From contig CM030841.1 in NCBI GenBank assembly GCA_018105865.1, forward strand, positions 12,443,182 to 12,507,181: 64,000 bases of DNA, read 5' to 3'. The DNA is from Metaphire vulgaris. Lineage: Eukaryota > Annelida > Clitellata > Crassiclitellata > Megascolecidae. Of the stretch, positions 11,977 to 29,155 are shown piece by piece. The notes under the pieces are model-generated. The model was not told the origin of the DNA, did not search any database, and worked only from the letters and a program-made list of their open reading frames with translations. The position numbers and the translations under genes were made by a program. Within the stretch, counting starts at the first letter, position 1, and every line of letters begins with the position of its first letter.

Positions 11977-12298
11977 TAATAATAATGTGATTTTAAGTGG
12001 TTTAGGAGACTAAGTAAGCCTGTGTGAAAACCACTGATGTAACCATCTGCATTCAATAACCTAGTTTATCGAGATAGCCTTTGAATCCGTTTACTGTTTC
12101 AACTGTCACTCCCACATCATCCAAACTCTTCCATTTGTCCACAACCCTTGCACTAAAAAAGGTTTTCTTTCTTGGACTCACCCTCTGCTTAAACAATTTG
12201 CATTTGTGGCCTCTTGTGCTGCTATAGTGTGCCAATGTAAAGAATCGATCATATGGCACATCTACTTTCCCATTCATTATTTTGTATGTTTCTATCAA
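11977..12298 (-). mobile_element. 3' end of a CR1/L2-like non-LTR retrotransposon
   Basis: On the minus strand the C-terminal coding end (12298-12053) is followed by an untranslated tail with GGTTTTCACACAGGC, then CTCCTAAACCACTTAAAATC, ending in ATT units at 11977. The same tail, without the coding part, is found inverted at 252-285, and on the plus strand at about 36790-36813 and on the SINE at 63.1 kb. Confidence 0.8.
12053..12298 (-). pseudogene. LINE ORF2 fragment: C-terminal end of reverse transcriptase
   Basis: Eighty-one codons ending at an in-frame stop. The peptide begins with IETYKIMNGK, then has FFTLAHYSSTRGHKCKLFKQ, FFSARVVDKWKSLDD and a final TVNGFKGYLDKLGY. The order 'Y-K-I-x-N-G', 'T-R-G-H-x-x-K-L-F', 'F-F-x-x-R-V-V-x-x-W-x-S-L' and 'T-V-x-x-F-K-x-x-L-D' is the typical end of CR1/L2/Jockey-type reverse transcriptases. 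The polymerase core upstream is absent, so this is a 5'-truncated dead copy. Confidence 0.85.
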
Positions 12299-12594
12299 AT
12301 CCTCTCTCTCTTCTCCTTTCTAATGTTGTCAGTCCACAATATTGAAGTCTTTTTTCGTAGCTTAAATTACGGCACCAAGAGGAAGAGAAGAGAGAGAGAG
12401 AGGGGAGGGGAAAAGAGATTGACGGAGATAGAGGAGATGAGAGAGAGAGAGAGGAGTACAGTATTTTAATCCACGCCTATTCTGCAGGGATGCAAGACTG
12501 CCTTAACAGCAGGAGAAATGGTGTTATGTATGTCGGAACGAATAAAAGATTTTAGGGTCGTTGTCCCACTGACGGACTGACTAGCTCTGGATTA

Positions 12595-12844
<250 letters not shown>

Positions 12845-14840
12845 GGCTCTCTCCCACTGGTAACGAATTGTCGCCTGTCTTTAGATAATGGCCAGTCAGA
12901 GAATAACTAGCATTACCGAACCAGACTTCTATGAATTGCGGGTACCTGATACGGTTATAATGGCTTAGAATCCTTAGATAATGGCACAGTCAGAAAAGAG
13001 AGCGACACTTCTGTTTTAAAGGACCATTGCTGTAATGCCTTTGTGCGTTTTCCAGATTTCCGCGCTTTCCTTCGGCTATACATCGCATTATTAGTCTCCT
13101 TATACCTGTACACACATCGGATGCACACACATGCAGTAGAATATTGTCCAGTAGGAAAAAATGGAATTGAAATGATTAGTTGAAATGTAGAATTAAACAG
13201 GTAGGCAATTAATTATTAATTCATAACATTTCAAGCTTTTTATTATGGAGTTGTTGAGATGAACGTCTTTAACAATCTTATTCATATTTTGTGGCAGTTC
13301 GCTTGTTGCAACTTTATAGTGTTAACCTGAATGAACATTTTTGTTTTTTGATGTTTGTTTTCTTCCAAATAGTGCGAGGGCTTTAAATTAGCCCCCGAAG
13401 GCTTTATTGCTTTCATATTTTTAAATCTACGGCATTCAAGTTATTTTATTAAGACATATCACCTTGCAAACCACCTTGCCTATATCTATTTCAAGAAAGA
13501 TTAAGCGCATACTTTCCATTGAATAACGTCCGCGGGCACAAAAATCGCTACCTGCTGTACTGCCGCGGGCCCGGGGCGCTGCTATATCTATTTCAAGAAA
13601 GATTAAGTAAGAATTACTGCTGTAGATTTTACTTTACTTTACTTTATCGAGAAGTTGTTGATCTAGTATCTAAATGCGAATATGTCTGGACCAGAGATAC
13701 AACAATCACGTTCAGTTGTTTGTTGGGATGACAAATTTGAAGTAGAGCTATGCCCTACGAAAATTTATATAGCGCTCAAGTAGAGATGTGACTGAATTAT
13801 GTACGCTATTTAATATGTGGGTGTATTATATTGTGTTGGCAATTTCGTTCAAATGACTTGAATTTGACCTAACGAACCAAATACTGTAATGACTATTTTA
13901 TTATCACCTCCAACAACAACAACAACAACAAACAATAACAACAGCAGCTTCGCATTACTTGCACTTGACCTTATTTCGCAATAACATAAGTGCGATCAGA
14001 ATGAAAATAATTCAACAAAAGTCTCTTAACAGACTATGAGAGGTTTTTATAACGATGAATATAACATATCAACAACAGCAGAAATCACGTTGCGAACAAG
14101 TTATCGTTCACTTTATTATCCAAAAGCGTCATCCTGTTAATAGAATTTGCGTGTATTTTGGTCAAGATAGAGACAAACAGACAGAGAGACAAACAGACAG
14201 AGAGACAAACAGACAGAGACAAACAGACAGAGAGACAGACAGAGAGACAAACCTAAAAACGGGACACGCAAAGTCGTTGTGGGTCTTCAGAGAGCGAGCG
14301 AGAGATGGTGAGACAGAGACACAGAAAGAGAGACAGACAGACAGACAGACAGAGATACAGAGACAGAGAGAGACGCACAGATGGACATAGACACTCACAG
14401 AGACAGAGACAGAAAGACATAGACAGACATACAGAAAATGAGTGAAAGAGAGAGCGATAAAGGTGGGTGGGAAATGTTTTCTTGGTATTTATTGAATCAT
14501 AGACAATTAGAAACACGTGTCATAATATTTTTTATTTTAACGGATCGCCCCCCCTGTGACGGCTGTCATGTTACTGTGGCTGTCAAATGCGTCATTATTG
14601 TTAAGTTTCACCATGCGATGAATGTTGACGGATGAATTTTTCGATCTTGACGTTTTTTTAGATTCATGTAACGGCGACAATGTCGCACGAGAGTGAAGAG
14701 TGCAGTCTGTGAAATTAGTGCAATTCCTTCTCTCGTAGACCACTGGACCCTGCTGCAGGGTTTTTCAGTTTCTTTTTTCTTCATTTGCGCAGCTGCCTTC
14801 TGATCTGTAAACTTAATCTTTCCGTCCTCGCTTTCCCCAA

Positions 14841-14904
<64 letters not shown>

Positions 14905-15096
14905 CCTCATGTGGAACATTTTCATATCACTGTTCAAACCGCTTCAGAGAACGGTTTTTAAGATAGGAAAGAAAAATATCCTGCAAAAAAATCTTTTAAA
15001 ACAGTTTTTCATCTTCTGCGATCCGCAGCGCTTTAATTTTCTTTAATCAATAGACTCGGAAATGCACTGTCCTGGCGTTATATATATTATATATAT

Positions 15097-15150
<54 letters not shown>

Positions 15151-15723
15151 TATTCATACATGCATATGTTGCATGTAGGCCACAAATGGATTCCTGTAGG
15201 CCTTAGGGGGCAATTTTTGCAAAGATTTGTCTCGTTGTCGCGATATGAATAACGAATATGATTGGTTTTCGTGATTTTGTAACGTAACTATAATAGAAAG
15301 AAATTAAACGTTAGTCGCTCCGATGCCGATATATACCGTACACGCTTGACGTTAGTCGATTCTTGACGAAAAGGAAATGCCTCTAATATGTAACATTATC
15401 GTCTTCTCGGTCTTCAGGTCATTAATTATATTTGCGATGCGACATACTGTAAGTAAGTAAGTAAGTATGTAAGTAAGTAAGTAAAGGCAGCATTCTATAT
15501 TGCATCGCCATTTCAATAACGCTTGGAAATTTCTTGATTTGTCACGTCGATAAGATAGAAGGAAACTAGTAGCTAGGCCTAGTCGTCATTTTTTAAAATA
15601 ACTGCGCCAAACGGTTCGTCCTTTGTCAACAGGTTCGCGCGAACCGGACGACCGAACCGGTTTCATCGCATCTCTGCGAACCGTAAGAAAAAACGCTACA
15701 GCTTGGTATTTTACTGTGAGGAC
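12845..15723. other. No recognised gene; microsatellites
   Basis: Contains a CAA array (13914-13940), an ACAG/GAGA-rich block (14165-14430), a CT block (14845-14893), a TA block (15078-15145) and GTAA units (15451-15483). No coding segment with a recognisable motif. Confidence 0.55.
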
Positions 15724-15914
15724 CATGGTTATTTCTAGGATTATTAATTCGGGGTTGTCGGTAAATTCTGGGAGTGCCTAGCTGTCAAACAACAAGTCTG
15801 ACAAGCAAAAAAGGTCATCACATAGCTGAGATTGGGGGAGTGTAGGGTGGTCGGTCTCAAATTGGGGGGTGGGGGGGGGTGTTGGCGGTATTAGGGGGTG
15901 TAAAAATATCCCTG
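15724..15914. mobile_element. MITE related to the element at 24.28 kb
   Basis: Left end CATGGTTATTTCTAGGATT and right end GTGTAAAAATATCCCTG match the copy at 24281-24480. The flanks GTGAGGAC and GTGAGGGA agree at 6 of 8 positions, a decayed 8-bp target duplication. Confidence 0.7.
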
Positions 15915-16601
15915 GTGAGGGAGGACGGACCGAAAGACCTTTCGCAGCTTACACCCGCTCCCCCCTCCCACTCACTGTCTCGCATTTCCTTCACGAGATG
16001 ACGAAAGACCCGGATTGATGGATTGGCAACGAACAAGAGATCGACGCGAACTAAGACCCGAGTTTAAGCGTTCCTCCTCAATTGGTTTCCTTACACGAAA
16101 TCCCTGGTAATCCCTCGTCTCCTTCTCCTCCTGTGAACAAATATTGGATTGTTCTGCGCGAATCTCACGACCGGTTCCAACCCAAATAGGGTGGGGGGGG
16201 GGGTACTCGGGCTGGGACACCGGTCTTGAGATTCGCGCAAAACCGCTGAGCAGTTTGGGGTTGGGGTATAGGTAGTATATGAGCTTGAGGAGAATGCAAA
16301 AAAGTCGAAAGCGCTATAGGAAGAATGCGTCGAAGAACGGAACGACATTTTCCAGTCAAGACAGTTTTATCTTCTCCTTTAAAATTATCGAGGCGCCCCC
16401 CTATTCCCGAAAACCCTGGCTACGCCACTGTCTTGGATATCCAGTGTATGGACACCAACAGGGTATATATACGTGTACAGTATATCTTTTCTTATTGTTG
16501 CTAAATAATTGCTTTTGGGACGATTCCAAACGGGTGCCGTCGACGGCGAGAGCTTCTAGCGGTTAAAGTTATTGTCCGGAGACGGAACTAGACCCGTATA
16601 C

Positions 16602-16663
<62 letters not shown>

Positions 16664-16719
16664 TGTGTTGGCTTCTTTTTTTCCACGGATAAATTATTGT
16701 CCGACTGTATGGTTCACTC

Positions 16720-16764
<45 letters not shown>

Positions 16765-18052
16765 GACTGGTTCCCCGTGGCTTTGCGTTGCGCTGTAAAT
16801 TTCCACAGACGCGTTAAAATCGGTCGTCGCTGGCGGCATCATCAGTCCCGCCAAGCGGATCCACTGCGCATGCGCAGAGAGACAAGCGTAACGACCGGGA
16901 CGATTTAGCCCCTTCCGGTCTGATGCGGAGGGCGATGACGACCCGGGGGGAAGGGGAAGGGGAGGGGGAGGAGGAGGGAGGGATGGACGGTGAGAGGGAG
17001 GGGTACTTCTTGATTTTCGCGAAGGAGATGAAAATATGGATTTACTGACGACAGATGTAAATGATAGGCGAACGAACCAGTGCCTCTGATTGAATGGACT
17101 CTGATTAGCCTCAGCAATCATACGGCGACGACGGCTGGTCATGATGATGATGATGATGATGATGATGATCAGGGATGGTTTCACGTCGGAGATGACTGGG
17201 GGATGCATCCCCCCACCGCACCGGCCCACAAAAATGGCGTTGATGAGTTTCTGGGAAAATTTTTTGGTATTTATTTGTCATCGACAGATTCGTTTCCATC
17301 AATAGAAAACCTGCTTTTCATGCACTATGACTTTGTAGTTCAGCCAGACTAAAATGGCTTTTATGCATTCGTCAATTATTCTGAGCATCGTATTTTACAA
17401 ATCAAATCTACAGATTTCTTCTAAACCGCTTACATATAAGCCTAATTTTTTGACAATTGGCGGGATCTTCCTAGAAATCCATTGCATCCCCACCGAGATT
17501 CTTGGATACTGCCACTGATGACGATGATGATGACGACGACGATGATGATAATGATGACGATGATGATTATGATGATGACGACGACGATGATGATGATGCT
17601 TATGATAATGATGAAGATGATGGTGCAGGTGATGATGATGGTGATGATGATGATGATGATGATTACGATGATGATGCAGGTGATGGTGATGATGATGATG
17701 ATGATGATGATCATTTGTAAGTGTACCATTAACGGAGTTTTCCTTCTTTTCTTGAGAATTCTGAAAAATTCGAAATCGCGGATTTTGAAATAATTTCATC
17801 CGAGTTTTCATTTTATGGATGACGGGGCGTTTTTCTTCCAGACCTAATATTCAAAATGTCTTTGATTTTCTTTTAAGAATCGCGGAGCTACACTGCAACT
17901 GCGGTTGCTTTCGATTATCTAATTATCTCGAGCGATCTCTTTCAGATCCCGGTCTTTCATCTAAAAGCCGAGGAGGATCTCGATGATGTCGTCGGGCGCA
18001 TTCGGCCAAAAGGCGCCTCTAATGCCGGCGGAGGGGTTCTCCCATTATCCCC
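15915..18052. other. No recognised gene; GPCR upstream region
   Basis: Holds the right end of a CAGTGGCGTAGC-type MITE (GCTACGCCACTG ending about 16432), a TA block (16603-16661), a CT block (16725-16760) and two GAT-rich triplet arrays (17139-17170, 17515-17710). The last 150 bp before the GPCR start are free of simple repeats. No clear TATA box is seen. Confidence 0.55.
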
Positions 18053-19581
18053 ATGGATGCACTTTCGGTTCGGCGTGATCCTCTTAACTCCCGCTGTTCC
18101 ACTATAGCAGGAATGAACGTCTCGCCGGAAGTAGCCCCGACTGGACTTCCGGTACTCACTCTCGATCCCAGCTGGACGTCGGAGCTTGTCCTTCGGGCGG
18201 CGACTCTCGCCCTCCTCATGCTGCTGACGGTTTCCGGTAACGCCGCCATCTTGGTCGTCCTGACGTGCAGCCGCTACCGGAAGTTGAACAGTCGCGTCAA
18301 CTTCTTCATCGTGAATCTGGCCGTCGGAGATCTGACGGTCTTCTGTTTCACCATGACAACGGAATTCCTGTTCGTCGTGTCGGAGAAGACGTGGATACTC
18401 GGCAACGCCGCCTGCAAGTTGATCCTCTACCTCCAGATCGTCACCCTGGCGAGCACCACCTTCATACTGACCGCCATGAGTGTCGACCGCTACATGGCCA
18501 TCTGCAAACCGCTGGCCTTCAGCTCGCTGACCTCGCGACCGGGACGGATGGTCGGCGTGTCCTGGCTGCTGGCGTTCCTGCTCGCCTGCCCGCAGACGGT
18601 CATCTTCAAGCAGGAGGCGGTCGGGGTCTATCCGAACGGCGAGATCAAGTACCGGTGCGCCAGTCTCGGCTACACCGCCTGGTGGCAGCGCAAGACCTAC
18701 TTCACGTTCCTGGCCAGTTACATACTCGTCATACCGACGGCGGTCATATCCTTCTGCTACATAAACGTCGTGCTGGTCGTATGGCGGCGGGGAGGGAAAC
18801 CACGGAGCTGTCCTCCGGGGTGGAACTGCGCCGGACGATACGGGACAAGGGAGCGATCCCGCGCGCCAAGGTGAAGACGATCAAGATGACGCTCAGCATC
18901 ATCCTAACCTTCATCGTCTGCTGGACGCCGTACTTCGTCGTCCACCTGATCCACATCTGGTCGGAGTACCGGTACGAGATACCCAAGTACGCGTACGCCT
19001 TCGCCGAGACGATCGCCTTCCTCAACAGCAGTCTCAACCCGGTCATCTACGGCTGCTTCAACATCCGGACGCGGCGGACAAGACACGCCGCCGCCGATTC
19101 GGCCTTCTTCAATTCGAAGGACGAGGAGCCGACGACGACGACGACGACGACGCAGAGAAAGAACCCGGACGACAGAAAACGCGGCGCCGCTTCGACTTCC
19201 GGTTCGAACGTCATGACGACGACCACTTCCGCCGGCAACGACGATGACGTCGGCAGAGGAAGAAGCGCTATCGATTCGCGAACGCCGCTGACAGGAAGCG
19301 AGTGCTGCAACGACAACAACAACGGTAGAAGAGGAGGAAGGGGAGGAGGAGGAGGAGGAGGAGGAGGAGGAGGAGGAAGATACGGGTCGAGGAACTGTCA
19401 CGGGGTCAGACGAGACAGTTTCGTCGAAGGCCGACGACCGAGCGTCTCTGAGCGCTGTTTCAGGCTTCGGGTTCGATTCGTAAAGGACGACGACGCTCGA
19501 ATTAATACTGGTCGCGAGAACGTCTTACTAAGCGAACTGGTGCATGAAAAGCTGCTTCTCAGAGCCGGTCGCTTCGAATGA
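18053..19581 (+). CDS. Class A GPCR, neuropeptide S / CCAP receptor type, with a frame break
   Basis: Rhodopsin-class receptor for a neuropeptide in the plasma membrane. From Met 18053: TM1 about residues 46-72 with GNAAILVVL; TM2 with LAVGD; TM3 with Cys121 and DRY at 145-147; TM4 with Trp171; second loop Cys202; TM5 with Pro228. The frame breaks between about 18782 and 18800, at a G-rich stretch, and resumes one base out of phase with IPRAKVKTIKMT, TM6 (CWTPYF), TM7 (SLNPVIY) and a long low-complexity tail to 19581. Basic IPRAK-KTIKMT before TM6 is typical of NPS/CCAP-type receptors and less like vasopressin receptors. No intron fits: the only GT-AG pairs that would restore the frame are under about 75 bp and would remove the loop. 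The likeliest cause is one missing base. Met 18113 (GGAATGA context, then NVS glycosylation site) is an alternative start. GC content is much higher than in the flanks. Confidence 0.88.
19336..19380 (+). repeat. (GGA)n tract inside the GPCR tail
   Basis: About 15 GGA/GGAGGAGGA triplets encode a polyglycine run in the predicted cytoplasmic tail. An ACG array at 19126-19152 encodes a Thr run. Both are low-complexity parts with no receptor homology. Confidence 0.85.
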
Positions 19582-19781
19582 AAGCAAAGCAAAGCAAAGC
19601 AAAGCCGCCGAACAGGAGGAACCTCAGGACAGACGTCGAACGTTCACTGTTCCGACGAAGGGCGCGCTTCGGTTTCAAATGCGTTAGAATATGGAATTGG
19701 TTTCACAGCGATGACTTTGTGAACAACTGCTCCGTTGCACATCCACTGCACGAGAGACGACGGCTCCTGGTCACCCATGAC

Positions 19782-20089
19782 CAGTGGCGGTTCCACGTGG
19801 GGGACGAGTGGGGGTGCATCCGCCCACCGGACTGTTTTTTGCCTGTGAAACCTATTTTTGCTAAAAGTCTAAAAAAACTACAAAACTACGAGGGTGGAAT
19901 CTGCGAATGACCTTTTTTGCTTGTCAACCGTTTTTTGGTAAAGTGTAGTAAAATTAGGGATACAATTCCCTTTTGTCAGCCTTTTTCGGAAAGGTTTATT
20001 GATTATTTCCTTCTATTTTCATCCCCACCCTCACCAACTTCCTCTGAATTCATTTAATCTCCCACCAAGAAATCCTGGAACCGCCACTG
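19782..20089. mobile_element. hAT-type MITE, CAGTGGCGGTTCC ends
   Basis: Ends CAGTGGCGGTTCCA and TGGAACCGCCACTG. Perfect 8-bp duplications CCCATGAC lie at 19774-19781 and 20090-20097. Same family as 34955-35266 and 55890-56200. It lies 200 bp downstream of the GPCR stop and so may be part of its 3' UTR. Confidence 0.92.
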
Positions 20090-20097
20090 CCCATGAC

Positions 20098-24280
<4,183 letters not shown>

Positions 24281-24480
24281 CAGTGTTATTTCTAGGATTT
24301 TGAATTTGGGGGTGTCGGGAAAATCTGGGGTTGGGGGTGTCCTTCTCAATTGGGGGGGGGTTGTTGAGCTAATTAGTATGCATTTTGTATGCATACCATT
24401 GTCGCATTGCCATTGGGGGTGTCGACCTCAAATTTGGGGTTGGGAGGTGGGGGTGTATTAGGGGTGTAAAAATATCCCTG
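24281..24480. mobile_element. MITE with CAGTGTTATTTCTAGG left end
   Basis: Left end CAGTGTTATTTCTAGG and right end AAAAATATCCCTG, with flanks GCCGTACC and GCCGTACT (7 of 8). Related copy at 15724-15914. Confidence 0.78.
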
Positions 24481-25150
24481 GCCGTACTCTATGATCGAAC
24501 TATTTGCCGGAACGTTGAATTACCAGGAAATCATTGTTCCCAAATGCAACATTAGCAACTATCGCTGTCAATTGACGCCGAAATTTCTTGGGGGGGAGAG
24601 GAGAGGGGACTTTGATTCCGACACATTTTAGTGCATTGATAAAGAGCGTCAAATGAGTCTTGTTATTGGAATAAAATGTACGATTAATTTTCCTCATCTG
24701 ATGCAAGAAATGGTCCACTGCCCGGCTGCTCTGTGACTTAGCGCCTATGGATTTCTGGCTCCCGACTGTGAAGACGAATAGGAGGGAGGAGAAGAATGAG
24801 CAGGATGGGAGAATAAGTCGAAGAAAAAGAAGAGGAGGAGGAGGAGGAGGAAGGAAGGAAGGAGGAGGAGGAGGAGGAAGAAGAAGAAGAGGATTTGGAG
24901 TGGAAGAGAAATGATGAAAATGCTCATTGCTATTCAAAAGAACGAATGGAGAAAGAAGGTCAAACACGACTCTCATAATTACATTCAAATTCCGATAGGA
25001 GGTTTATTTGCGGAGGGACCTTCCATCTGTCCGACTATCTGTCTGTCTGCCTGTCTCTCCTTCTGTTTTTCTGCTTATCTGATTGTCCGTCTGTCTTTCT
25101 CTGTCTATTTGTCTGTCCGTCTGTCTGTTTGTCTGTACGGACTGACCTCA
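24481..25150. other. No recognised gene
   Basis: Unique DNA with a purine-rich GGA/GAA block at about 24780-24900. Nothing coding recognised. Confidence 0.55.
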
Positions 25151-25154
25151 AGAT

Positions 25155-25446
<292 letters not shown>

Positions 25447-25569
25447 TCTCTCTCTCTCTCTCTCTGCTCGTCTGTCTGTCTGTCTAGTGTACTTTCAAAC
25501 CAGCATTCATTTATTTATCAATCAACAAAGGCAGAAAGTAAGTCACTTCGATACCCCCAGTAGCCCTTG

Positions 25570-25800
25570 AGTTGACTCAGCCTTCATTCGACGAAAATGA
25601 TAACATTAATAGCAACGGTAACATTGCGAAGGTAACCATAGGTTCGGCGCAAAAGGCTGACCACCGTCCGCCGATGTATGGCTCAGCCAACTATGGGCTA
25701 ATGGCCACAAAAACGGAGATCAGCACCGGAACCTATGGGCATTGAGCCTACGGGTACAACTTTACCATTTACCTGTACATTACATTACATTACATTATAT
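25570..25800 (+). mobile_element. SINE-like fragment with TACATT tail
   Basis: Contains GACTCAGCCTTCATTCG, then AAACGGAGATCAGCACCGG, and ends in repeated TACATT. The words GACTCAGCCTTCTTTC and GAAACGGAGATCAGCGCCG occur in the same order at 57.38-57.54 kb next to a tRNA-like head. This copy lacks the head. Confidence 0.55.
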
Positions 25801-25886
25801 ACAGTACACATATGCCCTTGGTACTTAGCTTCCGAGGGACTTATGACAAAAATAATATAGGCAAACATAAAAATATGACACACACA

Positions 25887-25931
<45 letters not shown>

Positions 25932-26118
25932 TATATATATATATATATATATAAAATATATGGCAGTTTCCTCTTCCAGCGCTTGTCAGTTGCAATTCAA
26001 CGCTTCAGCGCAACGAGGTTCTTTTCCACGCCTCGAACCGGACGAGAGTTATACACTATTTCTATATGAAATCCGGACAATTTTTTCATAAGCCCTCGGG
26101 AATGAAGTACCGAGGGCT

Positions 26119-26159
<41 letters not shown>

Positions 26160-26280
26160 CGTGGATTGCCCTATATTAATTGGCTACAATGCTTGACATT
26201 CGGCCTAGGTTCGAAGAGCAAGACTTTTAGCACTGATCATTGCTTTTGCATCAGTGCTTCGACTAATTCGACGTCGCAGC

Positions 26281-26340
<60 letters not shown>

Positions 26341-27192
26341 CTGTTCGCACACATCAGTGTATATCTGCGTCGCCACTGCCTCCAGCGACGTAACGACGTC
26401 CGTACGCGTTGTTACGGGGTTCCGCTGTATGAGCGGCGCCGGGAATTTTGAAACGGAGGAGGGCGCTGATGGGACCCCCGACGACGCCGACCTCGGTATT
26501 AATGCGATCCGCGCAGAGCGAGCAAGCGGGTGCCTTTGTACACTGTATACTCCGATGTGAATTATGCCCGCCGTTTGCCGACTATATGAATAGGCCTACA
26601 TAGGCGCCACGCAGATAGGCCTATGTTGAAAATTTCATCGATCCTTCTGTTTTTGTTGAGAAATCGGTATAGATAAAAATAAGCCGATGGTCAGAAATAA
26701 GTTGACGCGGTGGTTGAACGAACGAATGAATGCGTGGATGAGTGGATGCATGAATTGTTGAAACGTTGGCCAGTTTCTCTGTCAGCTAATAATTTTTATC
26801 ACACAAATACTGCACGTTACGGACTTTATAGGAGTTTGAATTAGCCTATATTAACTGCCTATATTTTTAGCCCTCTGCACTAATCTTTCGACAACAGTGC
26901 ATGGCAGGCATAATTATACAGATCCCCACATTTTGTTGGCCATTTTATCATCATGGTGAAAACCCGAAATTTCATGAAGATACGAAAAAAATAGCGAATT
27001 CCGTCTTTTCCCCTTTCAATAATAATTTTTATTTGTAACAGCGCGCATTAATCCGTATGGAAGATGTGTGGAAGGCAGAATTGGACATGGAACATGAATA
27101 CCCCCCTCATCTGAATTCCTGGATACGCCGCGACGAGTTCGGAGAACTCAGTAACTGCGCCTTTCCTGTCAGTGATCTAGCTGCATTGTTAG
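25801..27192. other. No recognised gene; TA and CT microsatellites
   Basis: TA arrays at about 25889-25953 and 26121-26158 and a CT array at 26283-26337. Short open frames around 26.3 and 27.1 kb lack motifs or splice context. Confidence 0.5.
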
Positions 27193-27193
27193 G

Positions 27194-27515
27194 CAATGTT
27201 TATTCTAGGCCTTCTCTGGGCAAATCCCCCAAGTTATTAAGTTCCCCCAAATTTTTTATATTTTGGCTTGGGGTAAAACCCTAAATTTGACGACGGGGGG
27301 TTTTGCACTTGGAGAGGGGAAAATATAAGGATGACCTTTTTTTGTTTGTCAGGCAATTCGAAAGGGAAAATACAATGATAACGTTTTTTGCTTGTCAGAT
27401 ATTTCGAGAGGGAAAATATAAGGCTGACCTTGTTTCTTGTCAAACATGACAAACTTTGCCCACTTAAACATGTTAAACTCCCCCCGCAATGTCTTTAGGT
27501 GGCTAGAATAAGCAC
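27194..27515. mobile_element. Degenerate MITE, relative of the element at 27.77 kb
   Basis: Left end CAATGTTTATTCTAGGCC, right end GGCTAGAATAAGCACTG. Flanks ATTGTTAGG and ATCGTTAGG agree at 8 of 9 positions. The ends resemble the CAGTGTTTATCCTAG family in inverted order. Confidence 0.6.
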
Positions 27516-27764
27516 TGATCGTTAGGTAGATGAAACTGTCAAGGACGCAAAAGAAATATTCTACGCCTTACGCTGTAATAGTTAATGCTAGCTTAGGGCA
27601 GGGAGGCTGTAATTCCCTGCTTAGGGCATTAATTCTCCCAGTTCGTTGTTTTCGCACGTGAAACCAGTAGACGCGTTCTTGTTCCAACTGGCGCGTGCGT
27701 CTCTTCTACGAATCTTCTGTTTCTGTAGAAATACAGCCGCGGTTGCGTCTTATCATAATTAACG

Positions 27765-28065
27765 TCAGTGTTTATCCTAGCCATCTTGACATTGGGGGTG
27801 GGAGATTTTTTGAAATGTTTGGGGGGACAAGGTTTGACGTATCAAAAGTCTTGACGAGCAAAAAAGGTCATCTGCCCGTTTTTTCCTTCTTAAACGCTCT
27901 GTGACAATCATCCTTATTTTTCCCCTCTCCAAAAAAATAAAAAACCCCGTCGCCACACGTTTTGGGAGAAAATTTCCATCTCCCCATGCAACATATAAAA
28001 AATTTGGAGGGGGATTTTTCATTGGGGAGGGGAATCCCCCCAAAAAGGGCCTAGAATAAACACTG
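27765..28065. mobile_element. MITE, CAGTGTTTATCCTAG ends
   Basis: Left end CAGTGTTTATCCTAG, right end CTAGAATAAACACTG. Flanks ATTAACGT and GTTAACGT agree at 7 of 8. A truncated copy (right end only) lies at about 61960-62105. Confidence 0.8.
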
Positions 28066-29075
28066 GTTAACGTAGAGTCGTGGTTGCTTTTTTCTGAGCT
28101 ATGTGCGTTATTTGAAAATGTCTGCCGTCAGCACCGCTCGCAGTTCATTAGGTGGACACTGGACAGAGCAACTTGTTACGAGTTCTCTTTCCTTCGTCGT
28201 CAGAATGACGTCTGTCTGTCTGTATGTTTGTATGCCTGTGTGTCTGTCTGCTGAAAATGACAAATCAACGAAGACGGATCACTTTGTATCCTTCATTAGC
28301 CACTCTAAGCTTATTCGGCAAAATGATTTTCATCCGGGTGATTTTGTCAAATACACGTAGAATACTGTAGATAACAAGGCTTCCACAGTTTGAGAAGAGA
28401 TATTCGAACATCTCTATAGTGTAGGTACTGTTGACAGTTTTTCCATCCGTCTGAGGTAGAAAAAATCTTTTTCACAATTGTTAAATTTCTTGCTAGATTT
28501 CACGCCAAGCTAGGCCCTTTCCATTGCATATCAGCGATGCACACACTTCATACAGCTTAAAGAGAGACTATTAGGTCATTTCGAATCGACCATCGTGTCA
28601 CACATCCATTCGCGAAGACTATCCATCAATCAATTTCGGGGCACAAAAAGTCTACAGCTATAAAAACTAATATCAAATATTCATTGCGCCAAAATACGGA
28701 TCGCATTCTGGAGTTTCTTTCTTTCTCGAATGAATAACTTTACAGGGTGGCGCAATAAAACCGATACTATACCTTACTTCCAGTTTACTGTATAGTGTAA
28801 ATACTGTCACAACCTACGTGTCAAAATGCATGAAATTTTGTCCTCGTTTGCAGTATTATATGCTGAATACAGTCACTTCTGTGGTTCTTTAAATTTTAAA
28901 AGTGCAGAGGCGCCACCTAACGAAAACCAGGCTAAGTGTAGGACGTGTTCATCAAAAATATAACACCACAGTATATAACACTATAACACTACTTTCGAGG
29001 GCGCTATACAAATCCAAGAGGTTTTGCTTACTTGCCTGTCTGTCTGTTTACATACGTTTTTGCTCGCTGCTCTCG
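28066..29075. other. No recognised gene
   Basis: Unique AT-rich sequence. No repeat longer than a few units and no coding segment recognised. Confidence 0.55.
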
Positions 29076-29155
29076 TTAACCCCTTAACCGTGTATTTAAC
29101 TGTAACTCAATGTAAAATGGATGGGTATATCCAGGATCCCCAGTTAAGGGGTTAA
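29076..29155. mobile_element. piggyBac-type MITE (TTAA-flanked, 80 bp)
   Basis: TTAACCCCTTAAC at the left and GTTAAGGGGTTAA at the right form a 13-bp inverted repeat beginning CCC just inside TTAA. TTAA duplication with CCC ends is the piggyBac signature. It is only 80 bp long, so it has no coding content. Confidence 0.65.

Noticed and set aside
18776..18850. A short intron restoring the receptor frame (GTATGG to GACAAG, 71 bp)
   Set aside because: It would delete most of the third intracellular loop, including coding-like sequence just before IPRAK; a single missing base fits better.
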